Shown: in pieces, positions 45,126 to 53,602 of the stretch
Layout: each line of letters opens with the position of its first letter
Numbering within the stretch: position 1 is the stretch's first letter
Position numbers and translations under genes: made by a program
Assembly (NCBI RefSeq): GCF_013282095.1
Contig: NZ_BLTJ01000002.1
Location: forward strand, 248,001-312,000
Length of the DNA stretch: 64,000 bases
DNA from: Enterocloster alcoholdehydrogenati
GTDB taxonomy: Bacteria; Bacillota; Clostridia; Lachnospirales; Lachnospiraceae
Direction: 5' to 3'
Notes under the pieces: generated by a model
Databases searched by the model: none
What the model was told of the DNA's origin: nothing
What the model saw: only the letters and a program-made list of their open reading frames with translations

Positions 45126-45683
45126 TTATACACGGGACAGATACTCACCGGTTCTGGTGTCGATCTTGATCTTGTCTCCGGTCTCTACGAATAACGGAAC
45201 GCTCACAACTGCGCCGGTTTCTACGGTAGCAGGCTTGCTTGCACCGGTTGCTGTATCGCCCTTAAAACCTGGCTCTGTGTCTGTAACCTCCAGTTCTACA
45301 AAGAGAGGAGGCTCTACAGAGAATACACTGCCGTTGTAGGAGCAGACCTTACAGATCTCGTTCTCCTTCACAAACTTTAATGCGTCGCCGATCAGATCCT
45401 GATTCAGCGCCACCTGCTCATAGTTCTCTGTGTTCATGAAGTTGTACAGATCGCCGTCTGCATACAGATACTGCATATCCACACGGTCAATTCTTGCTGC
45501 AGGGAACTTCTCAGTGGGACGGAAGGTACGCTCTACCACACCGCCGTTAATCACGTTCTTTAATTTGGTACGCACAAAAGCAGCGCCCTTGCCTGGCTTA
45601 ACGTGCTGGAATTCAAGGATCTGTACTACCTGTCCGTCGATCTCCAGTGTAATTCCGTTTCTAAAATCGCCTGCTGATATCAT
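45126..45683 (-). CDS. efp: translation elongation factor P
   Basis: 185-residue, three-domain factor that rescues ribosomes stalled at polyproline. The conserved lysine loop is KPGKGAAF near residue 32. The C-terminal domain ends [20 protein letters not shown] follows an AAGGAGG site. It follows the yqeG/nrdR unit by 116 bases. Confidence 0.96.
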   Translation of the reverse strand: MISAGDFRNGITLEIDGQVVQILEFQHVKPGKGAAFVRTKLKNVINGGVVERTFRPTEKFPAARIDRVDMQYLYADGDLYNFMNTENYEQVALNQDLIGDALKFVKENEICKVCSYNGSVFSVEPPLFVELEVTDTEPGFKGDTATGASKPATVETGAVVSVPLFVETGDKIKIDTRTGEYLSRV

Positions 45684-45799
45684 AAAGATATTCCTCCTTA
45701 AGTTCTTTATATACTCCAGGACGCTTCTTTCTTAAGCGTCCGCCAGGGCTTTATCCGCTTTGATCAGTCCCCTGCATATTTAATCTTTTATATTCTATA

Positions 45800-46321
45800 C
45801 TATGTGTCCATGTTTTTCAAGTTCTTTTTACGGCTTTTTCTGTAAAAATAGAGCAGAGGACGCTCCAGGTATCGTTTAAGGACGATCTGGATCTCCTCTT
45901 TCGGATCAATGGGTTTTACCAAAATGCTCTTTAAACCCGCCCGGTTTGCTCCATAGATATCCGTAAACAGCTGATCCCCTACAAACAGGGTGTTTTCCCG
46001 GCAGGTTCCCATCTGTGCCATGGCATTTTCATAGCCCTTTGCGGCAGGTTTACCTCCTTTATAGATATAGGGGCTTTTTACCTGTTCTGCAAAGGGTTTG
46101 ACTCTGGCCTCTTTATTATTGGAAAGGAGACAGGTCTTTAATCCCAGCGCCCTCAGCTGTTCAAAAAGAGCCTCAGCCCGTTCATCCGCCGCAGCTCCAT
46201 GAGGCACCAGGGTATTATCAATGTCAAAGATCACGCCCTTCACTCCCCTGTCCTTCCACCGCTCAAAAGGAATCTCATAGGCAGAATCCCAGAGTTCACC
46301 GGGATAAAATATTTCCAGCAT
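45800..46321 (-). CDS. YqeG-family HAD IIIA-type phosphatase
   Basis: 173-residue HAD phosphatase. Motif I is FDIDNTLVPHG (near 31-41); motif II serine in LLSNN; motif III Lys in GGKPAAKGY; motif IV GDQLFTDIYGANRAG. Relatives may dephosphorylate phosphatidylglycerophosphate or nucleotides; the substrate is uncertain. Lies 18 bases after nrdR. Confidence 0.9.
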   Translation of the reverse strand: MLEIFYPGELWDSAYEIPFERWKDRGVKGVIFDIDNTLVPHGAAADERAEALFEQLRALGLKTCLLSNNKEARVKPFAEQVKSPYIYKGGKPAAKGYENAMAQMGTCRENTLFVGDQLFTDIYGANRAGLKSILVKPIDPKEEIQIVLKRYLERPLLYFYRKSRKKNLKNMDT

Positions 46322-46339
46322 CGTATATCAGCCTTTCTC

Positions 46340-46792
46340 TTATTTCTTAAGAAGCTTTCCCAGCTCCTCCATAAAGGTGCTCACATCCTTAAATTCTCTG
46401 TATACAGAGGCAAAACGCACATAGGCCACCTCGTCCACCTGTTTGAGTTTCTCCATCACAAGTTCGCCGATCACAGCGGTAGAGATTTCCTTTTCCTCCC
46501 TGTTAAAGATCTGATTTTCGATTTCATCAATCATAAGGCCTATCTGCTGTGGAGATACGGGACGCTTATGGCAGGAATGGATCATGCCCGCCTCAATCTT
46601 GGAACGGTCATAAGCTTCTCTTGTGTTGTCTTTCTTAATCACCATCAAAGGCATAGTCTCCAGTTTCTCGTACGTTGTAAAACGCTTTCCGCAGCGCTCA
46701 CACTGACGCCGCCTGCGGATGGAACTGTTATCCTCCGCCGGACGGGAATCGATTACCTTTGTATCTGCTTCATTGCAGTAGGGGCATTTCAT
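46340..46792 (-). CDS. nrdR: transcriptional repressor NrdR
   Basis: 150-residue repressor of ribonucleotide reductase genes. An N-terminal zinc ribbon (CPYC at 3-6 and CERCGKRF near 31) is followed by the ATP-cone domain (about 49-139) that senses ATP/dATP. The protein length and both domains are standard. No nrd gene is in the window. Confidence 0.95.
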   Translation of the reverse strand: MKCPYCNEADTKVIDSRPAEDNSSIRRRRQCERCGKRFTTYEKLETMPLMVIKKDNTREAYDRSKIEAGMIHSCHKRPVSPQQIGLMIDEIENQIFNREEKEISTAVIGELVMEKLKQVDEVAYVRFASVYREFKDVSTFMEELGKLLKK

Positions 46793-47085
46793 ATCATCTG
46801 CACTTCCCTTCTATCGTTTAATACATAACCTTAAGGCCGCGACGTATCCTGACCGTAATATAGGGTATATTTTTCATTTATTGTAACCGAAACAGACCTT
46901 AAGCGCAAGAACTTTGTGTATATCCCAACGCTTGCCTGCGCCGGTTTTAAGTCCTCCCTCCTTTGTATTTATGGTTTTTTTACAGATTATAGGGAAATCA
47001 ATCTCTTCCTTGATGCAAAATCCCAAGCAAAGAACAAAATCCCATTCCTGACGGACAAAAGGGAGGCTGACGTTTCCAAAACTCC

Positions 47086-47114
47086 TTGGAGGAATGTATT
47101 TTTTTTGTTATAAT
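47086..47114 (+). promoter_or_regulatory. promoter of aroD
   Basis: TTGGAG (47086-47091), 17-base spacer, TATAAT (47109-47114). The 365-base gap 46793-47157 otherwise holds the nrdR upstream region on the other strand; no further gene is supported there. Confidence 0.65.
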
Positions 47115-47157
47115 GACATCAAGACCGTACACATACGGAAACGAAAGGCGGATCACT

Positions 47158-47916
47158 ATGAATTTTGTACCTGTAAGAAACCTGCGGCTTGGGGAAGGAA
47201 CTCCAAAAATCTGTATCCCCCTTGTAAGCCCATCGGATGAAGCATTGTTTGAAGAGGCAAAGGCTCTTTCCTCCTATCCAGCTGACCTTGCGGAATGGCG
47301 GGCCGATTATATGGAGGATATTTTCAGGGAAGGCCGGTTACATGAGATTCTCCCCCGCCTTCGGGAAATCCTGGGAAATACGCCTCTCATTTTCACCTTC
47401 CGCACCACAAGAGAGGGAGGGCAGCAGTCTGCCTCCCCGGATCAATATAAGAAACTGGCTAAAGATGCTATCCTGTCCGGCTGCATAGATCTGGCAGATA
47501 TCGAGCTGTTCTCCCAGCCGGATTCCATAAAAGAACTGACTGCCCTTGCAAAGGAAAAGGGGGTAAAAACTATTTTCTCCAGCCATGACTTCTACTCCAC
47601 CCCCTCCTGCGGAGAACTTTTATCACGCCTGCGCCAGATGGAAAAGCTTGGAGCAGACATTGCCAAAATTGCCGTGATGCCCCGCTGCCCGGAGGATGTG
47701 CTTATCCTTCTTACAGCTACAGTTACGGCCCGCCGTCAGCTCTCCTGTCCTGTCGTCACCATGGCCATGGCCGGAACCGGCCTCATCAGCCGCGTCTGGG
47801 GCGAGATCTTCGGTTCCTGTCTTACCTTCGGCACTGCTGGCCGCGCCTCCGCTCCGGGACAGATCGATGCCAGGGAATTAAAGTGTGTGCTGGACATCCT
47901 CCATAATAATCTGTAG
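47158..47916 (+). CDS. aroD: 3-dehydroquinate dehydratase, type I
   Basis: Class I aldolase-type enzyme of 252 residues that dehydrates 3-dehydroquinate through a Schiff base. Visible: LAEWRADYMED, FRTTREGGQ, the catalytic His in FSSHDFYSTPS, and the Schiff-base Lys in ADIAKIAVMP (near 168). The start at 47158 (MNFVPVRNL) follows AAAGGCGG; a longer frame from 47086 would cover the promoter. Separate from aroK-aroE in the same window. Confidence 0.95.
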   Translation: MNFVPVRNLRLGEGTPKICIPLVSPSDEALFEEAKALSSYPADLAEWRADYMEDIFREGRLHEILPRLREILGNTPLIFTFRTTREGGQQSASPDQYKKLAKDAILSGCIDLADIELFSQPDSIKELTALAKEKGVKTIFSSHDFYSTPSCGELLSRLRQMEKLGADIAKIAVMPRCPEDVLILLTATVTARRQLSCPVVTMAMAGTGLISRVWGEIFGSCLTFGTAGRASAPGQIDARELKCVLDILHNNL

Positions 47917-48134
47917 CCCATGGGACAGGTATTTTGCACCGTTCTTACTGTAATGGTAAATTGATTTCATTTTCAGTAATGCCCCTTCCCTTTCAGCAGA
48001 AAATATGGTAGTTTTCAATTAGTGTTTCCTTACGGAGCGCCGGTTCATTCCCCCAACAGCGCCGACGCTCCCTTCCGATGATGAATACTGGCCGCAGACG
48101 GCCCCCTATACTTTTTCATACATACATTCTCTTA

Positions 48135-48173
48135 AAAACAGCCCCGCTGCTGACTGCAGAGCGGGGCTGTTTT
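48135..48173. terminator. bidirectional terminator between aroD and ymxH
   Basis: AACAGCCCCGCT pairs with AGCGGGGCTGTT around a short loop, with A and T runs outside. The rest of the 258-base gap 47917-48174 shows nothing recognisable. Confidence 0.85.
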
Positions 48174-48174
48174 C

Positions 48175-48438
48175 TTAGGGGCACTTCACCTTTTCCTCTA
48201 CCTTTTTTTCCTTTACGTCCACCAGAATAATATCGCTTCCCACCTGGCAGATATCGCAGAAAGGAATAACATACTCCTTCTCTCTTCCCAAAAATCCGCA
48301 GATGCACCCAGGCCCCGGCACTATAATAGCAATCATGCAGCCCGTTTCCATGTCAAAATCCACATCTCCCACAAAGCCAAGACGTTTGCAGTCATTTATA
48401 TTGATGACTTCTTTCTGCTTGAGATCGCTGATCCTCAT
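48175..48438 (-). CDS. YlmC/YmxH-family sporulation-associated PRC-barrel protein
   Basis: 87-residue single PRC-barrel domain (MRISDLKQKEVINI, then LGFVGDVDFD). Members occur in spore formers, and ymxH is often expressed in sporulation; the biochemical role is unknown. The C-terminal VDVKEKKVEEKVKCP is Lys/Glu-rich. It stands alone between two terminators. Confidence 0.85.
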   Translation of the reverse strand: MRISDLKQKEVININDCKRLGFVGDVDFDMETGCMIAIIVPGPGCICGFLGREKEYVIPFCDICQVGSDIILVDVKEKKVEEKVKCP

Positions 48439-48520
48439 CCCCGCTCCTCCATACGTTCATCCCGTCCCCGCCTTCCAGCCCTGTGGGATCAGGGCGGTTA
48501 TTTCTTACCCATATATATGC

Positions 48521-48552
48521 AAAAGGAGCCAGGAGTATTCACTCCCGGCTCC
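48521..48552 (-). terminator. intrinsic terminator of the metNIQ operon
   Basis: GGAGCC-A-GGAGT pairs with ACTCC-C-GGCTCC (48525-48552) around four bases; on the minus strand it ends in TTTT. Confidence 0.85.
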
Positions 48553-48588
48553 CTTATAAGGGGAATCCTGCCTGCGCGCCTGTCTATC

Positions 48589-49491
48589 TTAGAACAGAGG
48601 AACTACCGCACCTGCGTATGTCTGCTCCATAAATTCCTTTACCTCAGGACTGGTAAGGGCTTCAACTAATGCCTTTGTCTTGGGGCTTTCTTCCTCTCCG
48701 GCCCTTACGGCGATCACGTTTCCATAGGTCTGGGCAGCCAGAGACTCTGCATCCTCTGTTGCCAGTGCGTCACTTACCTTTAAGCCTGCCTCAATGGCAT
48801 AGTTGCCATTGATAACAGCTACGTCGCCGTCCTGCAGGGAACGGGGAAGCTGGGCAGCCTCGATCTCTACGATATCCAGATTCTTAGGATTCTCAACAAT
48901 GTCATTCTTAGTCGCTTCAAGACCTGCGTCCTCTTTTAATTTAATCAGTCCCTGAGCCTCTAAGAGAAGCAGCGCTCTCGCCTCATTTGTCAGATCATTA
49001 GGAACAAGTACCGTTCCCTTATCAGGAATGGCGTCTAAAGAAGCGGTTTTTCCGGCATAGATGCCAAAGGGCTCATAGTGGATCGCTGCCACGCCCACCA
49101 GATCAGTGCCGTTCTGTGCATTGAAGGAATCCAGATATGGCTGGTGCTGGAAATAGTTGGCATCCAGATCACCGGAATCCAGCGCATTGTTTGGAAGTAC
49201 ATAGTCTGTATATTCCACAACCTTCAGGTCATATCCCTTGGAAGCCAGCACCTCTCTTGCCGCCTCTAAGATCTCTGCATGGGGAGCAGGGCTCGCGCCC
49301 ACGGTCAGTTTCTCCAGCTTGCCATCTGCCTTCGTGTCCTCTGCCTTTGCCTCTGCAGATGTTTCTGCAGTCTCCTTCTGGTCTGCCCCGGAAGCAGCAG
49401 TTGTCTCGTCTGCTTTTCCTGAGCATCCTGCCAGCAGGGATGTGGCCAGAGCGGCAGCAATAACTGCGGTTTTTAATGCCTTTCTTTTCAT
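48589..49491 (-). CDS. metQ: methionine ABC transporter substrate-binding lipoprotein MetQ
   Basis: 300-residue NlpA-family lipoprotein. Signal peptide with lipobox LLAGC (Cys23), an acidic Ala/Glu/Thr/Lys linker (about 24-58), then the binding domain (KLTVGASPAPHAEIL, NYFQHQPYLDSFN, PNDLTNEARALLLLE). Captures methionine or its oxides and D-isomers outside the membrane. Third gene of metN-metI-metQ. Confidence 0.94.
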   Translation of the reverse strand: MKRKALKTAVIAAALATSLLAGCSGKADETTAASGADQKETAETSAEAKAEDTKADGKLEKLTVGASPAPHAEILEAAREVLASKGYDLKVVEYTDYVLPNNALDSGDLDANYFQHQPYLDSFNAQNGTDLVGVAAIHYEPFGIYAGKTASLDAIPDKGTVLVPNDLTNEARALLLLEAQGLIKLKEDAGLEATKNDIVENPKNLDIVEIEAAQLPRSLQDGDVAVINGNYAIEAGLKVSDALATEDAESLAAQTYGNVIAVRAGEEESPKTKALVEALTSPEVKEFMEQTYAGAVVPLF

Positions 49492-49547
49492 AATATGTTC
49501 CTCCTCATTTTCGGGCCAAAGCCCATATATTGATTCAAGGCTCCTTT

Positions 49548-50219
49548 TTATCGGATCCTCTTATCGCTCTTTCTGGAAATTCGCATGAATACTTCCTGAA
49601 TGATCTGCACAATGATCACCAGGAGCACTACGGTGATAAGCATCATATCTGTCTCATACCGGTGGTAGCCATAGCGGATGGCGATATCTCCCAGACCGCC
49701 CGCTCCCACAGCGCCCGCCATGGCGGAGTAGCCGACGATTGTAGTGATGGAAATAGCTGCTCCTACCAGCAGGGACGGCTTTGCCTCAGGCAGAAGCACC
49801 TTCCAGATGATCTGGCCGGTGGATGCTCCCATGGACTTGGCTGCCTCGATTACGCCTGCGTCCACTTCCTTTAAGGAAGATTCCACCATGCGGCTGATAT
49901 AAGGAAAAGCGGAAATCACCAGGGGGACCACCGCCGCATTGGGACCGATGATCTTTCCCACGATAAGCCTTGTGACAGGGATCACCATTACAAGAAGGAT
50001 GATAAAGGGAACTGAACGCAGAAGGTTAATCACAACGCCCAAAACCCGGTTAAACAGCGGAAACGGCCGGATCCCGCCCCGGTCTGTAACTACCAGGGCA
50101 ATTCCCAGAGGAATACCGATCACATACGATAATAAGGAAGAAAGGAATACCATATATACGGTTTCCCAGATCCCGTTTAAAAGCATATTTATGGTTGTCT
50201 GATCAAACGTCATAATCAC
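49548..50219 (-). CDS. metI: methionine ABC transporter permease MetI
   Basis: 223-residue permease with five to six helices. The EAA loop that docks to the ATPase reads VIEAAKSMGASTGQIIWKVLLPEA. The ATG overlaps the metN stop (ATGA at 50216-50219). Lies 56 bases before metQ. Confidence 0.95.
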   Translation of the reverse strand: MIMTFDQTTINMLLNGIWETVYMVFLSSLLSYVIGIPLGIALVVTDRGGIRPFPLFNRVLGVVINLLRSVPFIILLVMVIPVTRLIVGKIIGPNAAVVPLVISAFPYISRMVESSLKEVDAGVIEAAKSMGASTGQIIWKVLLPEAKPSLLVGAAISITTIVGYSAMAGAVGAGGLGDIAIRYGYHRYETDMMLITVVLLVIIVQIIQEVFMRISRKSDKRIR

Positions 50220-51232
50220 CGCACCTCCTCAAATGCTACTCCGGCCGTCTTGAGATAATTGCAGATGCGGCCCGCATCCACCTCATCCTCCGGCAGCTGC
50301 AGCAGCATCTGCCCCATGGCCTTGCCTTCGATGTCCCTGGTATCGGCGTGCATGATATTCACCGGTGCCTTGCAGGCCAGAATCATGTTGGCGATCACAG
50401 GTTCCGAAGATTCTCTTCCATCAAAGATTACACGAATCAGCCTGGAATTTCCAAAGTTTTCCTTCTGCCCTGAGGCATCTCCCAGGATCAGCTGACGGCC
50501 GATATCGGATTTGGGGCCGGAAAAGATCTCAGACACCTTGCCCGACTCCACAATATGACTGTGATCAATGATGGCTACCCGGTCACAGATGGCCTCGATC
50601 ACTGCCATCTCATGGGTAATCATAATGACGGTAATGCCCATTTCCCGGTTAATCTTCTTTAAAAGTGCCAAAATCGCCTTCGTGGTATTTGGATCCAGGG
50701 CGCTGGTAGCCTCATCACAGAGCAGCACCCTGGGGTTGGTCGCCATGGCTCTTGCGATGGCTACTCTCTGTTTCTGACCGCCGGAGAGCTGAGCCGGATA
50801 TGCCTTCATCCGCTCCTCCAGCCCTACCAGCTTAAGCAGCTCCTTTGCCCGCTCCTTTGCCTTTCTGCTGTCCATATGAGCGATTTCCATGGGAAAGCAC
50901 ACGTTCTGGAGCACATTTCTCTGAGCCAGCAGGTTGAACTGCTGGAAAATCATCCCCATGGACTGTCTGGCCAGACGTTTTTCCTTCTCCTTCATGGCCG
51001 ACAGATTTTTTCCCTCAAAGATAACGCGGCCGGAGGTGGGTTCCTCCAGATAGTTGATGCAGCGCACCAGGGTGCTCTTTCCTGCGCCGGAAAGGCCGAT
51101 AATGCCGAATATCTCGCCCCGGCGGATCTCCAGATTGATATCATCCAGAGCCGTTACCGTACCGTTTGATGTGGCAAATTGTTTTCCGAGGCCTTCCAGG
51201 CGGATAATGGCCTCTTCTTTTTTCTGATCCAT
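50216..51232 (-). CDS. metN: methionine ABC transporter ATPase MetN
   Basis: 338 residues. Walker A GLSGAGKST near 47, signature LSGGQKQRV, Walker B VLLCDEATSALD, switch His in ITHEMAV. A C-terminal NIL (ACT-like) domain (about 260-338) binds methionine and inhibits transport when methionine is high inside the cell. The start at 51232 has AAGGA 8 bases upstream; the frame continues to 51376 but would cover the leader terminator. First gene of metNIQ, behind the attenuator at 51343-51529. Confidence 0.95.
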   Translation of the reverse strand: MDQKKEEAIIRLEGLGKQFATSNGTVTALDDINLEIRRGEIFGIIGLSGAGKSTLVRCINYLEEPTSGRVIFEGKNLSAMKEKEKRLARQSMGMIFQQFNLLAQRNVLQNVCFPMEIAHMDSRKAKERAKELLKLVGLEERMKAYPAQLSGGQKQRVAIARAMATNPRVLLCDEATSALDPNTTKAILALLKKINREMGITVIMITHEMAVIEAICDRVAIIDHSHIVESGKVSEIFSGPKSDIGRQLILGDASGQKENFGNSRLIRVIFDGRESSEPVIANMILACKAPVNIMHADTRDIEGKAMGQMLLQLPEDEVDAGRICNYLKTAGVAFEEVR

Positions 51233-51342
51233 GCTTTCATTCCTTTCTTTGGTCCGATCCCACATATCTGCTCTCCTGACGCCGGCACAGACGGCAAAGC
51301 TCCTCAGGAAAGTCTGCCGCGGCTTTTCGCAATCCTGACAGC

Positions 51343-51434
51343 AAAAACGGGGCTGCGATCCTGCACGGACCTGCAACCCCGAAATATCATCTCTTCTATC
51401 CCTTTTATATCATGATCCCAAATCCATGCAGATG
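51343..51434 (-). promoter_or_regulatory. terminator and antiterminator of the metNIQ attenuator
   Basis: Terminator: CGGGGCTGC (51348-51356) with GCAACCCCG (51373-51381), ending on the minus strand in TTTTT (51343-51347). Segment 3 (51361-51373, in the terminator loop) pairs with segment 2 (51419-51431) over 13 positions with three G-U pairs. Segment 2 (51424-51434) also pairs perfectly over 11 bases with segment 1 (51503-51513), inside the leader peptide codons. These are the alternative pairings of a classical attenuator. Confidence 0.7.
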
Positions 51435-51442
51435 TTTTTGAT

Positions 51443-51529
51443 TCAGTTTTCAAAGCATACAGATACACAGCACATATAGATGCTGTTCATCATATCCATA
51501 TTCATCTGCATGGCTCTGAACTGATTCAT
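51443..51529 (-). CDS. Met/Cys-rich leader peptide of metNIQ
   Basis: Open frame of 28 codons from ATG 51529 to TGA 51443-51445, preceded by AGGAGG with six bases spacing. Met stands at positions 1, 7, 9, 11, 13, 14 and 19, and Cys at 20, 21 and 25, so ten of 28 residues contain sulfur. It lies about 60 bases after the transcription start and 210 bases before metN. It is too short to be an ordinary protein, and its position and composition fit a sensor of charged tRNA-Met (and perhaps tRNA-Cys). A ribosome paused on codons 7-14 would sit on segment 1 of the attenuator. Confidence 0.75.
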   Translation of the reverse strand: MNQFRAMQMNMDMMNSIYMCCVSVCFEN

Positions 51530-51594
51530 GAAAAACCTCCTGCTCTGACCGATGATCATTTCCTATTATTCAGCTGGAAATAATGTTAGTTTTA

Positions 51595-51623
51595 AAGATA
51601 CATCACTTATATCGGTTTGTCAA
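51595..51623 (-). promoter_or_regulatory. promoter of the leader peptide and metNIQ
   Basis: Minus-strand TTGACA (51618-51623), 17-base spacer, TATCTT (51595-51600). Transcription should start near 51588. Confidence 0.65.
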
Positions 51624-51678
51624 GCAGTTTCTTTTTGCAGACTCCCTAAAACGTAACTGTGTTTATCGGAATGGTGCG

Positions 51679-53082
51679 CTAACAGCACAGATCCGCGATT
51701 ACCTGGGCAAAGATCTTTGCGCTGGTTAAAAGCTCGTCGATCACCGCAAACTCATCGGCTCCGTGCATCTTATTGTCTGTCCCCGGCATGGAAGCGCCGA
51801 AGGCAACGCCGTTCTTTAAATGGTGCACATAGGTGCCTCCGCCTGTAGACTGGCAGCTTCCCTTCAGGCCGGTATATTCCTCATATGCCTTTAACAGCGT
51901 CTTTACGAAATGGGAATTGCCGTCTACATGGTGGGGAGGCGTCATCTGGTCTGCATTTAAGGTAAGGCCCTCTTCTGCCATCCGGGCGCGGATCACGTCC
52001 AGACTGTTCTCCTCTGTGGCGCACAGGCAGGCACGGCAGTCAAAGGCGCCCTCTAAGTGGGTATCATCTGCGGTCAGCATATCAAGAGCCAGGGTTAAGG
52101 GGCCGGAAAGCTCATCCTCCATGGCAATCCCCACAGCCTTCCCTCTGGTGTCGCCGTGGGGGAAGAGCGTTGCAAGGCTCCTGATGGCCGTAAGCTGAGG
52201 ACTGTCTGCAAGGGGCAGGCTGGTAAGGTATAAAAGCAGGCCGGTAAGGGCATTAACCCCCTCGTCCGGCGTAGATGCGTGAGCGCCCTTACCCTCAGCG
52301 GTAATCTGCATACCGCCTTTTGTCTCTCCGAAGGTGAAAGAAACGCCCGTCTTTTTCTCTGCCTCATCAGCGGCAGCCGTAAGCACATCCATATCCAGAC
52401 CGGCTACCACTGCCTTAGCCTTGCCCGGAACTACGTTTACCTTGATTCCCGCATCAATGGAAACAATCTTTGGAAGCGCCTCAGAAGCCGCAAAGGACGC
52501 GGTAAATCCGCCGGGGATCCGTCCCTTTTCAATATTGATCACAGGAAAAGCAGCATCCGGTGAAAATGTCATTGGCGCTTCCTGCTCCCTTTTGTAATAC
52601 ACCTCAATATCGCTGCTTCCGCACTCCTCGTCCGTTCCCAGGATCAGACGGACATTCTTCTTTACCGGGATATTTAACTCCTTAATGGCGCGCATGGCGT
52701 AAAGAGCCGCCACAGCCGGGCCCTTATCGTCAGCCGTGCCGCGGCCGTAGAGCTTTCCGTCCTTTTCCACCGGCTCAAAGGGCTCGGTAACCGTCCAGCC
52801 CTCTCCTGCCGGAACCACATCCAGATGAGCCAGAATATCCAGCTGGCGTTCCTTGTCATTTAAATCAGCCGTACCTACATAATTGTCATAGTTTGTGATG
52901 GAAAAGCCATACTCCTCCATCATTGCCAGAGCGGCATGAAGAGCGTCAAAGGCTCCCTCGCCGTAAGGCTTTCCCTCCGTATAAGGCATTTTTTCGCTGT
53001 TGATCCGACAGAGCTTGCAGATGTCCTCGATCATCTCCTGTCTGTGAGAATCAATAAAACCCTCTATCTCTTTTCTGTACAT
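51679..53082 (-). CDS. pepV: M20-family dipeptidase (PepV/Sapep type)
   Basis: 467-residue metallopeptidase for dipeptides or beta-Ala/D-amino dipeptides. Metal ligands visible in LAHLDVVPAG, GRGTADDKGPAVA and GTDEECGSSD, with a later His near the end (MHGADEF). The insert domain (about 195-340) is the lid/dimer domain. YqeY gene lies 26 bases upstream in the same direction. Its substrate range is inferred. Confidence 0.92.
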   Translation of the reverse strand: MYRKEIEGFIDSHRQEMIEDICKLCRINSEKMPYTEGKPYGEGAFDALHAALAMMEEYGFSITNYDNYVGTADLNDKERQLDILAHLDVVPAGEGWTVTEPFEPVEKDGKLYGRGTADDKGPAVAALYAMRAIKELNIPVKKNVRLILGTDEECGSSDIEVYYKREQEAPMTFSPDAAFPVINIEKGRIPGGFTASFAASEALPKIVSIDAGIKVNVVPGKAKAVVAGLDMDVLTAAADEAEKKTGVSFTFGETKGGMQITAEGKGAHASTPDEGVNALTGLLLYLTSLPLADSPQLTAIRSLATLFPHGDTRGKAVGIAMEDELSGPLTLALDMLTADDTHLEGAFDCRACLCATEENSLDVIRARMAEEGLTLNADQMTPPHHVDGNSHFVKTLLKAYEEYTGLKGSCQSTGGGTYVHHLKNGVAFGASMPGTDNKMHGADEFAVIDELLTSAKIFAQVIADLCC

Positions 53083-53108
53083 ATTGTCCTCCTTTTGCCA
53101 CCCGTTAT

Positions 53109-53567
53109 TTATGATTCGTTCAGCATACCTGCCAGGGTTTCATTTACCGTTTTCCCGTCTGCCTTTCCCTTGACTCTCGGCATCAGCGCCTTCATAATAG
53201 CGCCCTTATCCTTCTGGGAAGGCGACTCCAGGCCAAGCTCTTTTAAGACCTCGCCGATCACTTCCCGGATCTGATCCACGCTCATATCCTCAGGAGCGAA
53301 CTCCTTATAAACAGCCAGTCTTTCTGCCGCCTCTTTCCTGATATCCTCCCGGTCCGCGGGAGCCAGATCGTAGGTTTCCTGGGTCTGCTTGATCTCCTTT
53401 TTTACAATGGCATTTTCCTCTGCCTCTGTCAGGGGCTCTCTCTTGTCGATCTCCGCGTTCTTTAATGCGGAAAGCAGCATGGAAAGGGAGTCCTTTCTTG
53501 CCTTATCCTTTGCCTTCATAGCCTGAACCATAGCGGCTCTTACTACTTCTACCTTTGACATATTCAA
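53109..53567 (-). CDS. GatB/YqeY-domain protein
   Basis: 152-residue helical protein resembling the C-terminal tRNA-binding part of the GatB amidotransferase subunit. Visible: RKDSLSMLLSALKNAEID and the late MKALMPRVKGKADGKTVN. Usually linked to translation but without defined function. Lies between pepV and prfC. Confidence 0.92.
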   Translation of the reverse strand: MNMSKVEVVRAAMVQAMKAKDKARKDSLSMLLSALKNAEIDKREPLTEAEENAIVKKEIKQTQETYDLAPADREDIRKEAAERLAVYKEFAPEDMSVDQIREVIGEVLKELGLESPSQKDKGAIMKALMPRVKGKADGKTVNETLAGMLNES

Positions 53568-53602
53568 AAACCTCCTTATATATGACGGCGCCTTTCCAAC
53601 AG

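Noticed and set aside
46916-47113. 65-codon plus-strand frame before aroD
   Set aside because: No ribosome site, no recognisable domain, and it overlaps the aroD promoter.
51233-51600. SAM-I (S-box) riboswitch or Met T-box before metNIQ
   Set aside because: Expected for this operon, but neither the S-box core nor the T-box sequence is present on the minus strand; the leader instead contains a peptide frame and a different set of stems.
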